Shown here piece by piece: positions 1-9,444 of a stretch of 64,000 bases of DNA. Below the pieces are notes generated by a model, which made no database searches, was not told the origin of the DNA, and saw only the letters and a list, made by a program, of their open reading frames with translations. The position numbers were made by a program, and so were the translations under genes. This DNA comes from an uncultured beta proteobacterium (GTDB taxonomy: Bacteria > Pseudomonadota > Gammaproteobacteria > Burkholderiales > Rhodocyclaceae): positions 1 to 64,000 of the forward strand of contig CAIVQO010000075.1 in the NCBI GenBank assembly GCA_903908065.1, given 5' to 3'. How positions within the stretch are numbered: position 1 is the stretch's first letter; each line of letters opens with the position of its first letter.

Positions 1-39
1 GCGCCAGACTCGCTGATCGCCTTCCTGAAGACGCTGTGA
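1..39 (+). CDS. 3' end of an unidentified gene, possibly a c-type cytochrome (partial)
   Basis: The window opens inside a reading frame whose last residues, APDSLIAFLKTL, run into TGA. The ending resembles the C-terminal helix of small c-type cytochromes and di-haem peroxidases; the peroxidase at 3401-4399 has VAFLKTL near its own end. Too little is present to assign a function. Confidence 0.35.
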   Translation, partial: APDSLIAFLKTL

Positions 40-42
40 TTA

Positions 43-53
43 TGTGGACCACA
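43..53. repeat. short inverted repeat TGTGG-A-CCACA
   Basis: Five-base arms around a single A, 4 bases after the stop codon of the partial gene. The same TATGTGG word forms the arms of the larger palindrome at 133-166, so the two are probably related sites. Confidence 0.5.
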
Positions 54-105
54 GAATACGCGCCACCCCAGACGCATCACAGGTCGGCGCGTATCCGCAG
101 ATCCG

Positions 106-136
106 ATTCCTCATAATCGAGCATTCCGCATAATCG
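106..136 (+). repeat. pair of 14-base direct repeats, 17-base period
   Basis: ATTCCTCATAATCG (106-119) and ATTCCGCATAATCG (123-136) differ at one base. The second copy runs into the palindrome at 133-166. The arrangement looks like protein-binding iterons or the end of a degenerate mobile element. Confidence 0.5.
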
Positions 137-166
137 GCCTTATGTGGAGCTCCACATAAGGCCGAT
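133..166. repeat. 34-base perfect palindrome
   Basis: A perfect palindrome centred between 149 and 150 with core TTATGTGGAGCTCCACATAA, extended by ATCGGCC on the left and its complement on the right. It has no T-run on either side, so it is not an ordinary terminator. No recombinase or transposase gene is in view. It could be a recombinase or dimeric regulator site or the remnant of an element end. Confidence 0.7.
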
Positions 167-187
167 CACCGGCCAGGCCCCCTACGT

Positions 188-212
188 CACCGTCCCGTCA
201 GCACCGACTTTC
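188..212 (+). repeat. dispersed 25-base motif, copy 1
   Basis: Intergenic copy, 20 of 25 positions match the window consensus (core GCCAGCGCCGACT with a CGCCGTG arm two bases before it). See the finding on this motif. Confidence 0.45.
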
Positions 213-322
213 CTGCCCTGACGTGATCTCCAACATCGCCGCAAGCCGCCACATCACCCAAAACTCGGCGCCGACCACGCGGCACCCGTAAATAGCCAAT
301 GGCATCCCATCCATCTGACGTG

Positions 323-388
323 ATAGCCCTCGCCTATTTAATCGATTTCAACAATCAATTAGACGATGTCGATTGGCATCATTAATAT
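323..388 (+). promoter_or_regulatory. OxyR-type operator and -10 box upstream of ahpC
   Basis: Tetranucleotides ATAG (323), CTAT (334), ATTT (345) and CAAT (356) are each separated by 7 bases. This fits the OxyR pattern ATAG-N7-CTAT-N7-ATAG-N7-CTAT at 13 of 16 positions. A candidate -10 box TAATAT lies at 383-388, so the operator abuts the -35 region, as expected for an OxyR-activated promoter. The rest of the gene-free stretch 40-434 holds only the palindrome, the direct repeats and one dispersed motif copy. Confidence 0.6.
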
Positions 389-434
389 CCCCTCCATCGC
401 AGCACAACACATCAACCACCCCAAGGAGCACACC

Positions 435-1004
435 ATGAACGCCAGCCTGATCAACACCGAAATCCTTCCCTTCAAGGCGACCGCCTACCACGCCGGCAAG
501 TTCGTCGAAGTCACCGAAGCCACGCTCAAGGGCAAGTGGTCGGTGGTCTTTTTCTACCCCGCCGACTTCACCTTCGTCTGCCCGACCGAGCTGGGCGACA
601 TGGCCGACCTCTACCCCGAGTTCCAGAAGCTGGGCGTCGAAGTATATGGCGTCTCCACCGACACGCATTTCACGCACAAGGCCTGGCACGACACCTCCGA
701 GACCATCGGCAAGATCAACTACCCGATGATCGGCGACCCGACGGGAACGATTACCCGCAACTTCGGCGTGATGATCGAGTCGGCCGGCCTGGCCGAGCGC
801 GGCACCTTCGTCATGGACCCGGCCGGCAAGATCCAGATCATCGAGATCAACGCCGGCGGCATCGGCCGCGACGCCAGCGAGCTGCTGCGCAAGGTCACCG
901 CCGCGCAGTACGTCGCCAAGCACCCCGGCGAAGTCTGCCCGGCCAAGTGGAAGGAAGGCGAAGCCACCCTGGCGCCCTCGCTGGATCTCGTCGGCAAGAT
1001 CTGA
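435..1004 (+). CDS. ahpC: alkyl hydroperoxide reductase AhpC (2-Cys peroxiredoxin)
   Basis: Cytoplasmic peroxiredoxin of 189 aa that reduces hydrogen peroxide and organic hydroperoxides and is recycled by AhpF. The peroxidatic Cys49 lies in FTFVCPTE and the resolving Cys168 in EVCPAKW, as in typical AhpC (about 187 aa). I chose ATG 435 because AAGGAG stands 6-8 bases before it; an in-frame ATG at 366 would add 23 unconserved residues and overlap the promoter. ahpF follows 177 bases downstream. An OxyR-type operator at 323-359 implies peroxide induction. Confidence 0.95.
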   Translation: MNASLINTEILPFKATAYHAGKFVEVTEATLKGKWSVVFFYPADFTFVCPTELGDMADLYPEFQKLGVEVYGVSTDTHFTHKAWHDTSETIGKINYPMIGDPTGTITRNFGVMIESAGLAERGTFVMDPAGKIQIIEINAGGIGRDASELLRKVTAAQYVAKHPGEVCPAKWKEGEATLAPSLDLVGKI

Positions 1005-1015
1005 ACCACAAGCCA

Positions 1016-1080
1016 GTCATTCCGGGCTAGACCCGGAATCCAGCGGTGAATTCCTGGATTCCGGCCTTCGCCGGAATGAC
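1016..1080. repeat. REP-like inverted repeat between ahpC and ahpF
   Basis: Outer arms GTCATTCCGG and CCGGAATGAC face each other, with an inner ACCCGGAATCCAG / CTGGATTCCGG element. This word family (CCGGAATGAC with CTGGATTCCGG) is a common extragenic repeat in beta- and gammaproteobacteria. It could attenuate or stabilise the ahpC transcript ahead of ahpF. Confidence 0.65.
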
Positions 1081-1089
1081 GGCGCAACA

Positions 1090-1116
1090 CCCGCCCCCAG
1101 CAACCCCGGGGGCGGG
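1090..1116. terminator. GC-rich hairpin between ahpC and ahpF
   Basis: Nine-base arms CCCGCCCCC (1090-1098) and GGGGGCGGG (1108-1116) around a 9-base loop. No U-run follows, so it may be a pause or mRNA-stabilising hairpin that sets the AhpC to AhpF ratio, not a strong terminator. Confidence 0.45.
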
Positions 1117-1181
1117 ATTGCAGCGGCAAGGCCACCCACCAGGCGGGCCTTGCCAGTGCAATCCCCACCAAGGAGAAAACC

Positions 1182-2774
1182 ATGCTCGACACCGCCATCA
1201 AGACCCAACTCGCGGCCTACCTCGAAAAACTTCAGGCCCCCATCGAACTCGTCGCCTCGCTCGACGGCAGCGATGCCGCGCGCCAAATGCGCGAACTGCT
1301 GACCGAGATCGCCGAGTTGTCGCCCAAGGTCGCCGTGCGCACCGATGGCAACGATGCGCGCAAGCCCTCGTTCTCCGTCGGCCGCCCCGGCGAGGCGGCG
1401 CGCATCCGCTTCGCCGGCATCCCGATGGGCCACGAGTTCACCTCCCTGGTGCTGGCGCTATTGCAGACCGGTGGCCACCCGCCCAAGGTGGATGCGGCCG
1501 TGATCGAACAGATCAAGGCTTTGTCTGGAAGCATGCGTTTCGAAACCTACATCTCGCTGTCCTGCCACAACTGCCCGGACGTGGTGCAGGCGCTCAACCT
1601 GATGGCCGTGTTGAACCCCGGCATCGAGAGCGTGATGATCGTCGGCGCCTTGTACCAGGAGGAAGTGAGTGCAAGCCAGATCATGGCCGTGCCGACCGTG
1701 ATGCTGAACGGGGAAGCCTTCGGCCAGGGGCGCATGACCATCGAGGAAATCCTCGCCAAGGTGGATACCGGCGCCTCGGCCCGTGACGCCGAAAAGCTAA
1801 ACGCGAAGGACGCCTACGACGTGCTGGTGGTCGGTGGCGGCCCGGCCGGCTCAGCGGCGGCGATCTACGCCGCGCGCAAGGGCATCCGCACCGGCGTGGT
1901 GGCCGAGCGCTTCGGCGGCCAGGTGCTGGATACCCTGGGCATCGAGAACTTCATCTCGGTGCAGCGCACTGAAGGCCCCAAGCTGGCCATGGCGCTGGAA
2001 CAGCACGTCAAGGAATACGAGGTCGACATCATGAACTTGCAGCGCGCGGCGGCCTTGATGCCCGCCGACAAGTCCGCTGACGGCCTGCACCAGGTCACGC
2101 TCGCCAACGGCGCCACGCTCAAGGCCAGGAGCCTGATCCTCGCCACCGGCGCGCGCTGGCGCGAGATGAACGTGCCCGGCGAGAAGGAGTACAAGGCCAA
2201 GGGCGTCTGCTTCTGCCCGCACTGCGACGGTCCCCTGTTCAAGGGCAAGCGCGTGGCGGTGATCGGCGGCGGCAACTCGGGTGTGGAGGCGGCGATCGAT
2301 CTCGCCGGCATCGTCGGCCATGTCACGCTGCTCGAATTCGACAGCACGCTGCGCGCCGACGCGGTGTTGCAGGCCAAGCTGAAGAGCCTGCCCAACGTGA
2401 CGGTGCATGTGAATGCGCAGACCACCGAGGTGATCGGCGACGGCCAGAAGGTGACCGCCATCGCGTACAAGGACCGCGTCGGCGGCGAAACCCGGCGCAT
2501 CGAGCTGGAAGGCATCTTCGTCCAGATCGGCCTGCTGCCCAACACCGACTGGCTCAAGGGCAGGGTGGCGCTTTCGCCGCGCGGCGAGATCGAGATCGAC
2601 GCGCGCGGCGAGACCTCAGTGCCGGGAATTTTTGCCGCCGGCGATGCGACGACCACGCCCTACAAGCAGATAATCATCGCCATGGGCGAAGGGGCCAAGG
2701 CCAGCCTCTCGGCCTTCGACCACCTGATCCGCCATTCGGCCCCGGCACCGTCGGCCGAACCTGCCATAGCCTGA
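1182..2774 (+). CDS. ahpF: alkyl hydroperoxide reductase subunit F (NADH:peroxiredoxin reductase)
   Basis: Flavoprotein of 530 aa that passes electrons from NADH through FAD and two disulfides to AhpC. The N-terminal tandem thioredoxin-fold domain carries SCHNCP (Cys128, Cys131). The FAD site [17 protein letters not shown] follows at about residue 213, then the redox motif CPHCDGP at about 343 and the NADH site [10 protein letters not shown] at about 358. Length matches the family (about 520 aa). AAGGAG precedes the ATG. It is probably in the same OxyR-controlled unit as ahpC, with hairpins in the intervening 177 bases. Confidence 0.95.
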   Translation: MLDTAIKTQLAAYLEKLQAPIELVASLDGSDAARQMRELLTEIAELSPKVAVRTDGNDARKPSFSVGRPGEAARIRFAGIPMGHEFTSLVLALLQTGGHPPKVDAAVIEQIKALSGSMRFETYISLSCHNCPDVVQALNLMAVLNPGIESVMIVGALYQEEVSASQIMAVPTVMLNGEAFGQGRMTIEEILAKVDTGASARDAEKLNAKDAYDVLVVGGGPAGSAAAIYAARKGIRTGVVAERFGGQVLDTLGIENFISVQRTEGPKLAMALEQHVKEYEVDIMNLQRAAALMPADKSADGLHQVTLANGATLKARSLILATGARWREMNVPGEKEYKAKGVCFCPHCDGPLFKGKRVAVIGGGNSGVEAAIDLAGIVGHVTLLEFDSTLRADAVLQAKLKSLPNVTVHVNAQTTEVIGDGQKVTAIAYKDRVGGETRRIELEGIFVQIGLLPNTDWLKGRVALSPRGEIEIDARGETSVPGIFAAGDATTTPYKQIIIAMGEGAKASLSAFDHLIRHSAPAPSAEPAIA

Positions 2775-2797
2775 TCAACAACCTGGGGAGAACCGCC

Positions 2798-3286
2798 ATG
2801 AAAGCCAAAGTCAACGCCAAACCCGACATCGGCATCAGCGACAAGGATCGCGCCAAAATCGCGCAGGGCCTGTCCGGCCTGCTCGCCGACAGCTATACGC
2901 TTTACCTGATGACGCACAACTTCCACTGGAACGTCACCGGGCCGATGTTCAACACCCTGCACGTAATGTTCATGACGCAATACACCGAGCAGTGGAACGC
3001 GCTCGACCTGATCGCCGAGCGCATCCGCTCGCTGGGCCACCCGGCGCCGGGCACCTACAAGGAGTTCGTCAAGCTGGCTTCGATCAAGGAGATCGACGGG
3101 CAACCCAAGGCGCTGGACATGGTGCGCCACCTGGTCGCCGCGCAGGAAGCCACGGCACGCACCGCGCGCAAGCTGTTCCCGCTGGTGGACAAGGCCAACG
3201 ACCAGCCCACCGCCGACCTGCTGACGCAGCGGATTGAAGTCCACGAGAAAACGGCGTGGATGCTGCGCAGCCTGCTTGAGGAGTGA
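2798..3286 (+). CDS. dps: Dps family ferritin-like DNA-protection protein
   Basis: Cytoplasmic mini-ferritin of 162 aa that oxidises Fe(II) with hydrogen peroxide and stores it, limiting Fenton damage; many members also coat DNA. The ferroxidase helix [10 protein letters not shown] (about residues 44-53) and the following [17 protein letters not shown] segment are diagnostic. The lysine-rich N-terminus (MKAKVNAKP) could contact DNA. It starts 23 bases after ahpF with GGGGAG before the ATG, so it probably belongs to the same peroxide-stress operon. A hairpin at 3357-3381 closes the unit. Confidence 0.92.
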   Translation: MKAKVNAKPDIGISDKDRAKIAQGLSGLLADSYTLYLMTHNFHWNVTGPMFNTLHVMFMTQYTEQWNALDLIAERIRSLGHPAPGTYKEFVKLASIKEIDGQPKALDMVRHLVAAQEATARTARKLFPLVDKANDQPTADLLTQRIEVHEKTAWMLRSLLEE

Positions 3287-3324
3287 GCCGAGCAGGCTAG
3301 GGCAAGCCGCGGCGGGCGCCGAAC

Positions 3325-3349
3325 AAAAGTCGGCGCTGATGGCACGGCG
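3325..3349 (-). repeat. dispersed 25-base motif, copy 2
   Basis: Intergenic, minus strand, 21 of 25 positions match the consensus; lies between dps and the peroxidase gene. Confidence 0.55.
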
Positions 3350-3350
3350 A

Positions 3351-3381
3351 AAAAAACGGGCGCCCTGATTCGGGGCGCCCG
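3351..3381 (-). terminator. intrinsic terminator of the peroxidase gene; may also serve dps
   Basis: Arms CGGGCGCC (3357-3364) and GGCGCCCG (3374-3381) with a 9-base loop. On the minus strand the stem is followed by six Ts (3356-3351), a good terminator for the leftward gene. The hairpin also lies in the convergent gap after dps. Confidence 0.8.
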
Positions 3382-3400
3382 CATTCTTGGTCTGCCTGTC

Positions 3401-4399
3401 TTACTTGCCGAAGGGCGTCGGACGCGGCGTCTTGTCGGAGGACGGCGGCAGGATCGGCAGCGCGAAGTTCGGCTGGTCACCCGTCAGGGTCTTGAGGAAG
3501 GCAACGACCTTGGCGTTCTCGTCGGCGCTGAACTTCTTGCCGAGTTGTACGCGGCCCATGACATCGACCGCTTCCGTCAGGGTGTTCGCCGCGCCGTCGT
3601 GGAAGTAGGGATAGGTCATCTCCACGTTGCGCAGGGTCGGCACCTTGTAGTTGAAGCGGTCGGCGTCCTTGCCGGTCACGGCGCTGCGGCCCTCAACCTT
3701 GTCGTTGGCCTTGTACGGCGTGACGAGGCCCATCTTCTGGAACGAGGCACCGCCCACGGCCGGACCGTTGTGGCAGGCCACGCAGCCGCTGTCCTTGAAC
3801 AGCTTGTAGCCGGCCTTCTCGTCGGCGGTCAGCGCGTCCGCCTTGCCCAGCAGCCACTGGTCGAAGCGGGAATTCGGCGTCACCAAAGTCTTCTCGAACT
3901 CGGCGATGGCCAGGGTAACTTCTTCGATGCTGACCTTGTCCTTGCCGAAGACCTGCTTGAATTCGCGCACGTACTGCGGGATCGATTCGAGCACATTGAT
4001 CGCCAGGGTGTGGCTGAACGCCATTTCGCCCGGATTGGCGATCGGGCCGCCGGCCTGCGCCTTGAGGTCGGCCGCGCGACCGTCCCAGAACTGGGCGACG
4101 TTCAGGCTGGAGTTGAGCACCGTCGGTGCATTGATCGGCCCTTGCTGCCACTTGTCGCCGATCGAGGTCGGGATGTTGTCGGTACCGCCCATCGACAGGT
4201 TGTGACAGCTGTTGCAGGAAATGAAGCCTGACTTCGACAGGCGCGGATCGAAATAGAGCTTCTTGCCGAGTTCGACCATGCCGAGGTTGATCTGCGCCGG
4301 CGGCTTGATCACCTGGATCGGCTCGTTTGACTGCGCGACCGCAAAGCCGGCACCAATGCCGAGCGAAGCGATGATGGCAACGATTTTGAGTTGTTTCAT
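3401..4399 (-). CDS. ccp: di-haem cytochrome c peroxidase
   Basis: Periplasmic peroxidase of 332 aa that reduces hydrogen peroxide with electrons from small cytochromes. A signal peptide (about residues 1-22, ending FAVAQS) is followed by two haem c sites, CNSCH (62-66, high-potential/catalytic domain order as in the MauG/CCP family) and CVACH (206-210). Length fits bacterial CCP. It is transcribed away from oxyR, and the OxyR operator at 4501-4537 lies about 100 bases upstream of its ATG, with a possible -10 box TAGTAT at 4464-4459. Control by OxyR is inferred. Confidence 0.93.
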   Translation of the reverse strand: MKQLKIVAIIASLGIGAGFAVAQSNEPIQVIKPPAQINLGMVELGKKLYFDPRLSKSGFISCNSCHNLSMGGTDNIPTSIGDKWQQGPINAPTVLNSSLNVAQFWDGRAADLKAQAGGPIANPGEMAFSHTLAINVLESIPQYVREFKQVFGKDKVSIEEVTLAIAEFEKTLVTPNSRFDQWLLGKADALTADEKAGYKLFKDSGCVACHNGPAVGGASFQKMGLVTPYKANDKVEGRSAVTGKDADRFNYKVPTLRNVEMTYPYFHDGAANTLTEAVDVMGRVQLGKKFSADENAKVVAFLKTLTGDQPNFALPILPPSSDKTPRPTPFGK

Positions 4400-4500
4400 G
4401 ATGTAGCACCTTTTGGATGAAGAAATTGCTCGCTTGCGCGTTAGCCAGCAAGATATCCATACTAGAATTACGGGTGTTGACCTAACTCAATGATTTTTAA

Positions 4501-4537
4501 TTAGTTTTTTGCTATAAAGCACATAGAAACGGGCTAT
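4501..4537. promoter_or_regulatory. OxyR operator between ccp and oxyR
   Basis: TTAG (4501), CTAT (4512), ATAG (4523) and CTAT (4534), each separated by exactly 7 bases, match the tetrameric OxyR site at 15 of 16 positions. It ends 10 bases before the oxyR ATG, which fits autorepression of oxyR and control of the divergent peroxidase gene. Confidence 0.8.
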
Positions 4538-4547
4538 AGGTATAGAC

Positions 4548-5456
4548 ATGAAATTTTCAGCATTGCGATATCTGGTGGCCTTCGCCGACGAAGGCTCGTT
4601 CAGTCGCGCCGCCGAGCGCTGCCACATCAGCCAGCCCACCCTGAGCGTAGCGCTGCAAAACCTGGAAGCCGAACTCGGCGTGACCCTCATCGAGCGCGGC
4701 AAGAGCCATGTCGCCCTGACCGACATTGGCTGGCAGGTGGTCGCCCAGGCGCGCAAGACGCTCGACGAGGCGCGCCGCATCGAACAGGTGGCCCAGCTGG
4801 GCAAGGACCCGCTGACCGGCGACTTCCGCCTTGGCGTGATCCACACCATCGGCCCCTACCTGCTGCCGGAACTGATTGGCGCGATGCGCAAGACCACGCC
4901 CAACACGCGCCTCTTCATCGAAGAGAGCATGACGGCGCTGCTGACCGACAACCTGAAGTACGGCACGGTCGATGCCGCCATCATCGCCCTGCCCTTCGAC
5001 ATCAAGGGCCTGAAGGTCCACCCGCTGTATGACGAACCCTTTCAGGTCATCGTGCCGAAAGGACACCCGTGGACGAAACGCAAGAAGATTTCCAGCCACG
5101 AGGTGCGGGGCGAAAACGTGTTGGTGCTGAAGGCCGGCAATTGCTTCCGCGAGCAGGTGCTCGACGCCTGCCCCGACATCAGCCACGCCGAGAGCTCGCT
5201 GCACGAAGGGCATTCGATCGAGACCGTGCGCTGCATGGTCGCCTCGGGCTACGGCGTGTCGGTGCTGCCCGGCGGCGCATTGGGCGGGATCTATCGCAAT
5301 GGCATGGTCACGGCGATTCCCTTCGAGGACCCGGCGCCTTCGCGTCGTGTCGCCCTGGCCTGGAGGGAGGGCTTTCCGCGCCCGCAGGTGATCGACGCCA
5401 TCATCGAAGCCGTGAAGCTGATCGAAAACCCCGCCTATTCCCCGATCGCCGCCTGA
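4548..5456 (+). CDS. oxyR: OxyR, hydrogen-peroxide-sensing LysR-type regulator
   Basis: Transcription factor of 302 aa. The N-terminal winged helix-turn-helix (about residues 3-60, SFSRAAERCHISQPTLS) is followed by the periplasmic-binding-like sensor domain. The redox pair is visible as GNCFREQVLDAC: Cys199 and Cys208, the same numbers as in Escherichia coli OxyR. A disulfide between them activates the protein. Shine-Dalgarno support is weak (AGG at 4538-4540) and the operator reaches to 10 bases before the start, so the leader must be very short. Likely targets in view are ahpC-ahpF-dps, ccp and oxyR itself. Confidence 0.94.
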   Translation: MKFSALRYLVAFADEGSFSRAAERCHISQPTLSVALQNLEAELGVTLIERGKSHVALTDIGWQVVAQARKTLDEARRIEQVAQLGKDPLTGDFRLGVIHTIGPYLLPELIGAMRKTTPNTRLFIEESMTALLTDNLKYGTVDAAIIALPFDIKGLKVHPLYDEPFQVIVPKGHPWTKRKKISSHEVRGENVLVLKAGNCFREQVLDACPDISHAESSLHEGHSIETVRCMVASGYGVSVLPGGALGGIYRNGMVTAIPFEDPAPSRRVALAWREGFPRPQVIDAIIEAVKLIENPAYSPIAA

Positions 5457-5469
5457 ACATTTGCGCTGG

Positions 5470-5494
5470 CGCCGTGCCGCTGGCGCCGACTGTT
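5470..5494 (+). repeat. dispersed 25-base motif, copy 3
   Basis: Intergenic, between oxyR and copZ; 20 of 25 positions match the consensus. Confidence 0.45.
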
Positions 5495-5504
5495 GTCGGC
5501 CGCT

Positions 5505-5711
5505 TCAACTGGCCTCGAAGCCGGCGTCCTCGATCACGGCCTTGAGCTGGTCGCGACTGAGCTTGCCAGTGTCGAACTCGACCACCGCCTGCTTCTGTTC
5601 CAGCGACACTTCGGCCTTGGCCACGCCATCCAGCGCCGTGAGCACGCCGGTCACGCTTTTCACGCAGCCGCCACAGGACATGCCGTCGACCTTGATCGTC
5701 GTTGTTTCCAT
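5505..5711 (-). CDS. copZ: CopZ-like copper chaperone (HMA domain)
   Basis: Small cytoplasmic protein of 68 aa, a single heavy-metal-associated domain with the Cu(I) site GMSCGGC near residue 12. It carries Cu(I) to the ATPase. I chose ATG 5711 over an in-frame TTG at 5717 because the AGGA at 5721-5718 is 6 bases from the ATG. The start lies 2 bases after the copA stop, and its ribosome site is inside the end of copA, so translation is probably coupled. Confidence 0.9.
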   Translation of the reverse strand: METTTIKVDGMSCGGCVKSVTGVLTALDGVAKAEVSLEQKQAVVEFDTGKLSRDQLKAVIEDAGFEAS

Positions 5712-5713
5712 GT

Positions 5714-8164
<2,451 letters not shown>

Positions 8165-8191
8165 GAACGTTCACTCCTCGTATGGCGAGAA

Positions 8192-8222
8192 GTCTAAACT
8201 CCGTACCTTGGTACAGAGTCAA
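8192..8222 (-). promoter_or_regulatory. copA promoter with MerR-family operator
   Basis: -35 TTGACT (8222-8217) and -10 TTAGAC (8197-8192) are separated by 19 bases, the over-long spacer typical of MerR-family targets. The spacer holds an interrupted palindrome with arms CTCYGTACC and GGTACRGAG (8 of 9 pairs) around TT. The regulator gene starts 11 bases to the right, so the site can also control its own gene. Confidence 0.85.
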
Positions 8223-8232
8223 GGGGTTTCCG

Positions 8233-8637
8233 ATGAAAAATTCCGGCGAAAGTTTCACGATCGGCAGCCTGGCCAAACAGGCCGGGGTCGGCGTCGAAAC
8301 CGTGCGCTACTACCAGCGTCGCGGCTTGCTGGCCGAACCCACCGCCGCTGGCGGCTACCGCCGCTACGACGGCCAGCACCTGGAGCGCCTGAACTTCATC
8401 AAACGTGCCCAGGGCGTCGGCTTCACCCTGGAGGAGATCGGCGAACTGATGACGCTGAACGACACGCGCGACCACCGCTTGGCGCGGCAACTGGCCGCCG
8501 AAAAGATCGGCAACATCGAGGCGCGCATCGAACAGCTGGGCAAGGTGGCCGATGCGCTGCGCCAGCTGGTACATCGCTGCGAGTGCGGCGGACAAGACAT
8601 GCCCTGCCCGATCATCCGCATGGCGCTGACGCCGTAG
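8233..8637 (+). CDS. cueR: MerR-family metal regulator, CueR-like
   Basis: Regulator of 134 aa with the MerR winged helix-turn-helix (ETVRYYQRRGLL, residues 22-33) and a C-terminal metal loop HRCECGGQDMPCPII with Cys116, Cys118 and Cys125. The dimerisation-helix Cys that mercury and zinc sensors carry is missing (DTRDHRLAR around 77-85), as in copper sensors, yet the loop has three Cys, unlike the two of typical CueR. The divergent neighbour copA makes Cu(I) or Ag(I) the likely inducer. ATG 8233 was chosen because it matches the family N-terminus and follows AAGGGG. Confidence 0.8.
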   Translation: MKNSGESFTIGSLAKQAGVGVETVRYYQRRGLLAEPTAAGGYRRYDGQHLERLNFIKRAQGVGFTLEEIGELMTLNDTRDHRLARQLAAEKIGNIEARIEQLGKVADALRQLVHRCECGGQDMPCPIIRMALTP

Positions 8638-8685
8638 TACCGGCACCGTCCCAGGGGATACCGCTGCGCATAACTTCTGAACAAC

Positions 8686-9387
8686 TCAGACCACGTCCTG
8701 CCAGAGGCGGCCCCCCAGGCTGGCGGCGTTCGCCAGACCATAGACGCCGAAGGCAAGCACCACAAGGCCCGAAGCGATGCGTAGTGCCGGCGCCTGGGCG
8801 ATATTGCGAAAGCGCACCAGCAACAGCCCGGCCAGCATCAGGTTGGGCAGGGTGCCGAGACCGAAGGCGAGCAGGGTCGCCGCGCCGCGCGTGGCGCTGC
8901 CCGTCAGCAGTGCCATCGCCAGCACGCTGTAGACCATGCCGCAGGGTAGCCAGCCCCACAGCATGCCCAGCGGGAAGGCCTGGGCCGGCCCGCGCACCGG
9001 GAGGAAGCGACGCGTCAGCGGCTGCACGCGCTGCCACAGGCGATGCCCGATGCGCTCGGTAAATGCCAGCGCACCGGTAATGCCGGTCAGGTACAGGCCG
9101 AGCGCGATCATCATCAGATTGGCGACGACATACAGCGTCATCTGCACTGGCAGCGCGTTGTTGAGCAGCAATCCCAGGCTGCCCAGCGCGCCCATCAGAG
9201 CCCCCGCCGTGGCGTAGCTGCTGATGCGGCCAAGGTTGTAGGCCAGGTGTACCGACCAGGCCGGCCCGCGCTTGTCGTGCGGGGCTTGCAGGCTCAGCGC
9301 CGACACGACGCCGCCGCACATGCCGGCGCAATGCACGCCGCCGAGAAGGCCGACGAGGAACACGGCGAGGAATCCGCTATCCGGCAT
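8686..9387 (-). CDS. TauE/SafE (UreH-like) family membrane protein
   Basis: Polytopic inner-membrane protein of 233 aa with about six hydrophobic helices. Conserved Cys/His motifs are GVHCAGMCGG near residue 17 and WGWLPCGMVYS near 146. This subfamily is typically encoded beside FNR, hemN or cbb3 oxidase genes and is often labelled a sulfite exporter without direct proof. The Cys-His motifs would suit handling of copper or another thiophilic ligand for oxidase maturation, which is inference. It lies downstream of hemN on the same strand, 57 bases away. Confidence 0.8.
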   Translation of the reverse strand: MPDSGFLAVFLVGLLGGVHCAGMCGGVVSALSLQAPHDKRGPAWSVHLAYNLGRISSYATAGALMGALGSLGLLLNNALPVQMTLYVVANLMMIALGLYLTGITGALAFTERIGHRLWQRVQPLTRRFLPVRGPAQAFPLGMLWGWLPCGMVYSVLAMALLTGSATRGAATLLAFGLGTLPNLMLAGLLLVRFRNIAQAPALRIASGLVVLAFGVYGLANAASLGGRLWQDVV

Positions 9388-9398
9388 GGGCTGGTTTC

Positions 9399-9423
9399 GA
9401 AAGTCGGCGCTGGCACCACGGCG
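9399..9423 (-). repeat. dispersed 25-base motif, copy 5
   Basis: Minus-strand copy between hemN and the TauE-like gene; 23 of 25 positions match, exact 13-base core at 9402-9414. Confidence 0.65.
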
Positions 9424-9444
9424 CCGAAGGGCACCGATCCGGGG

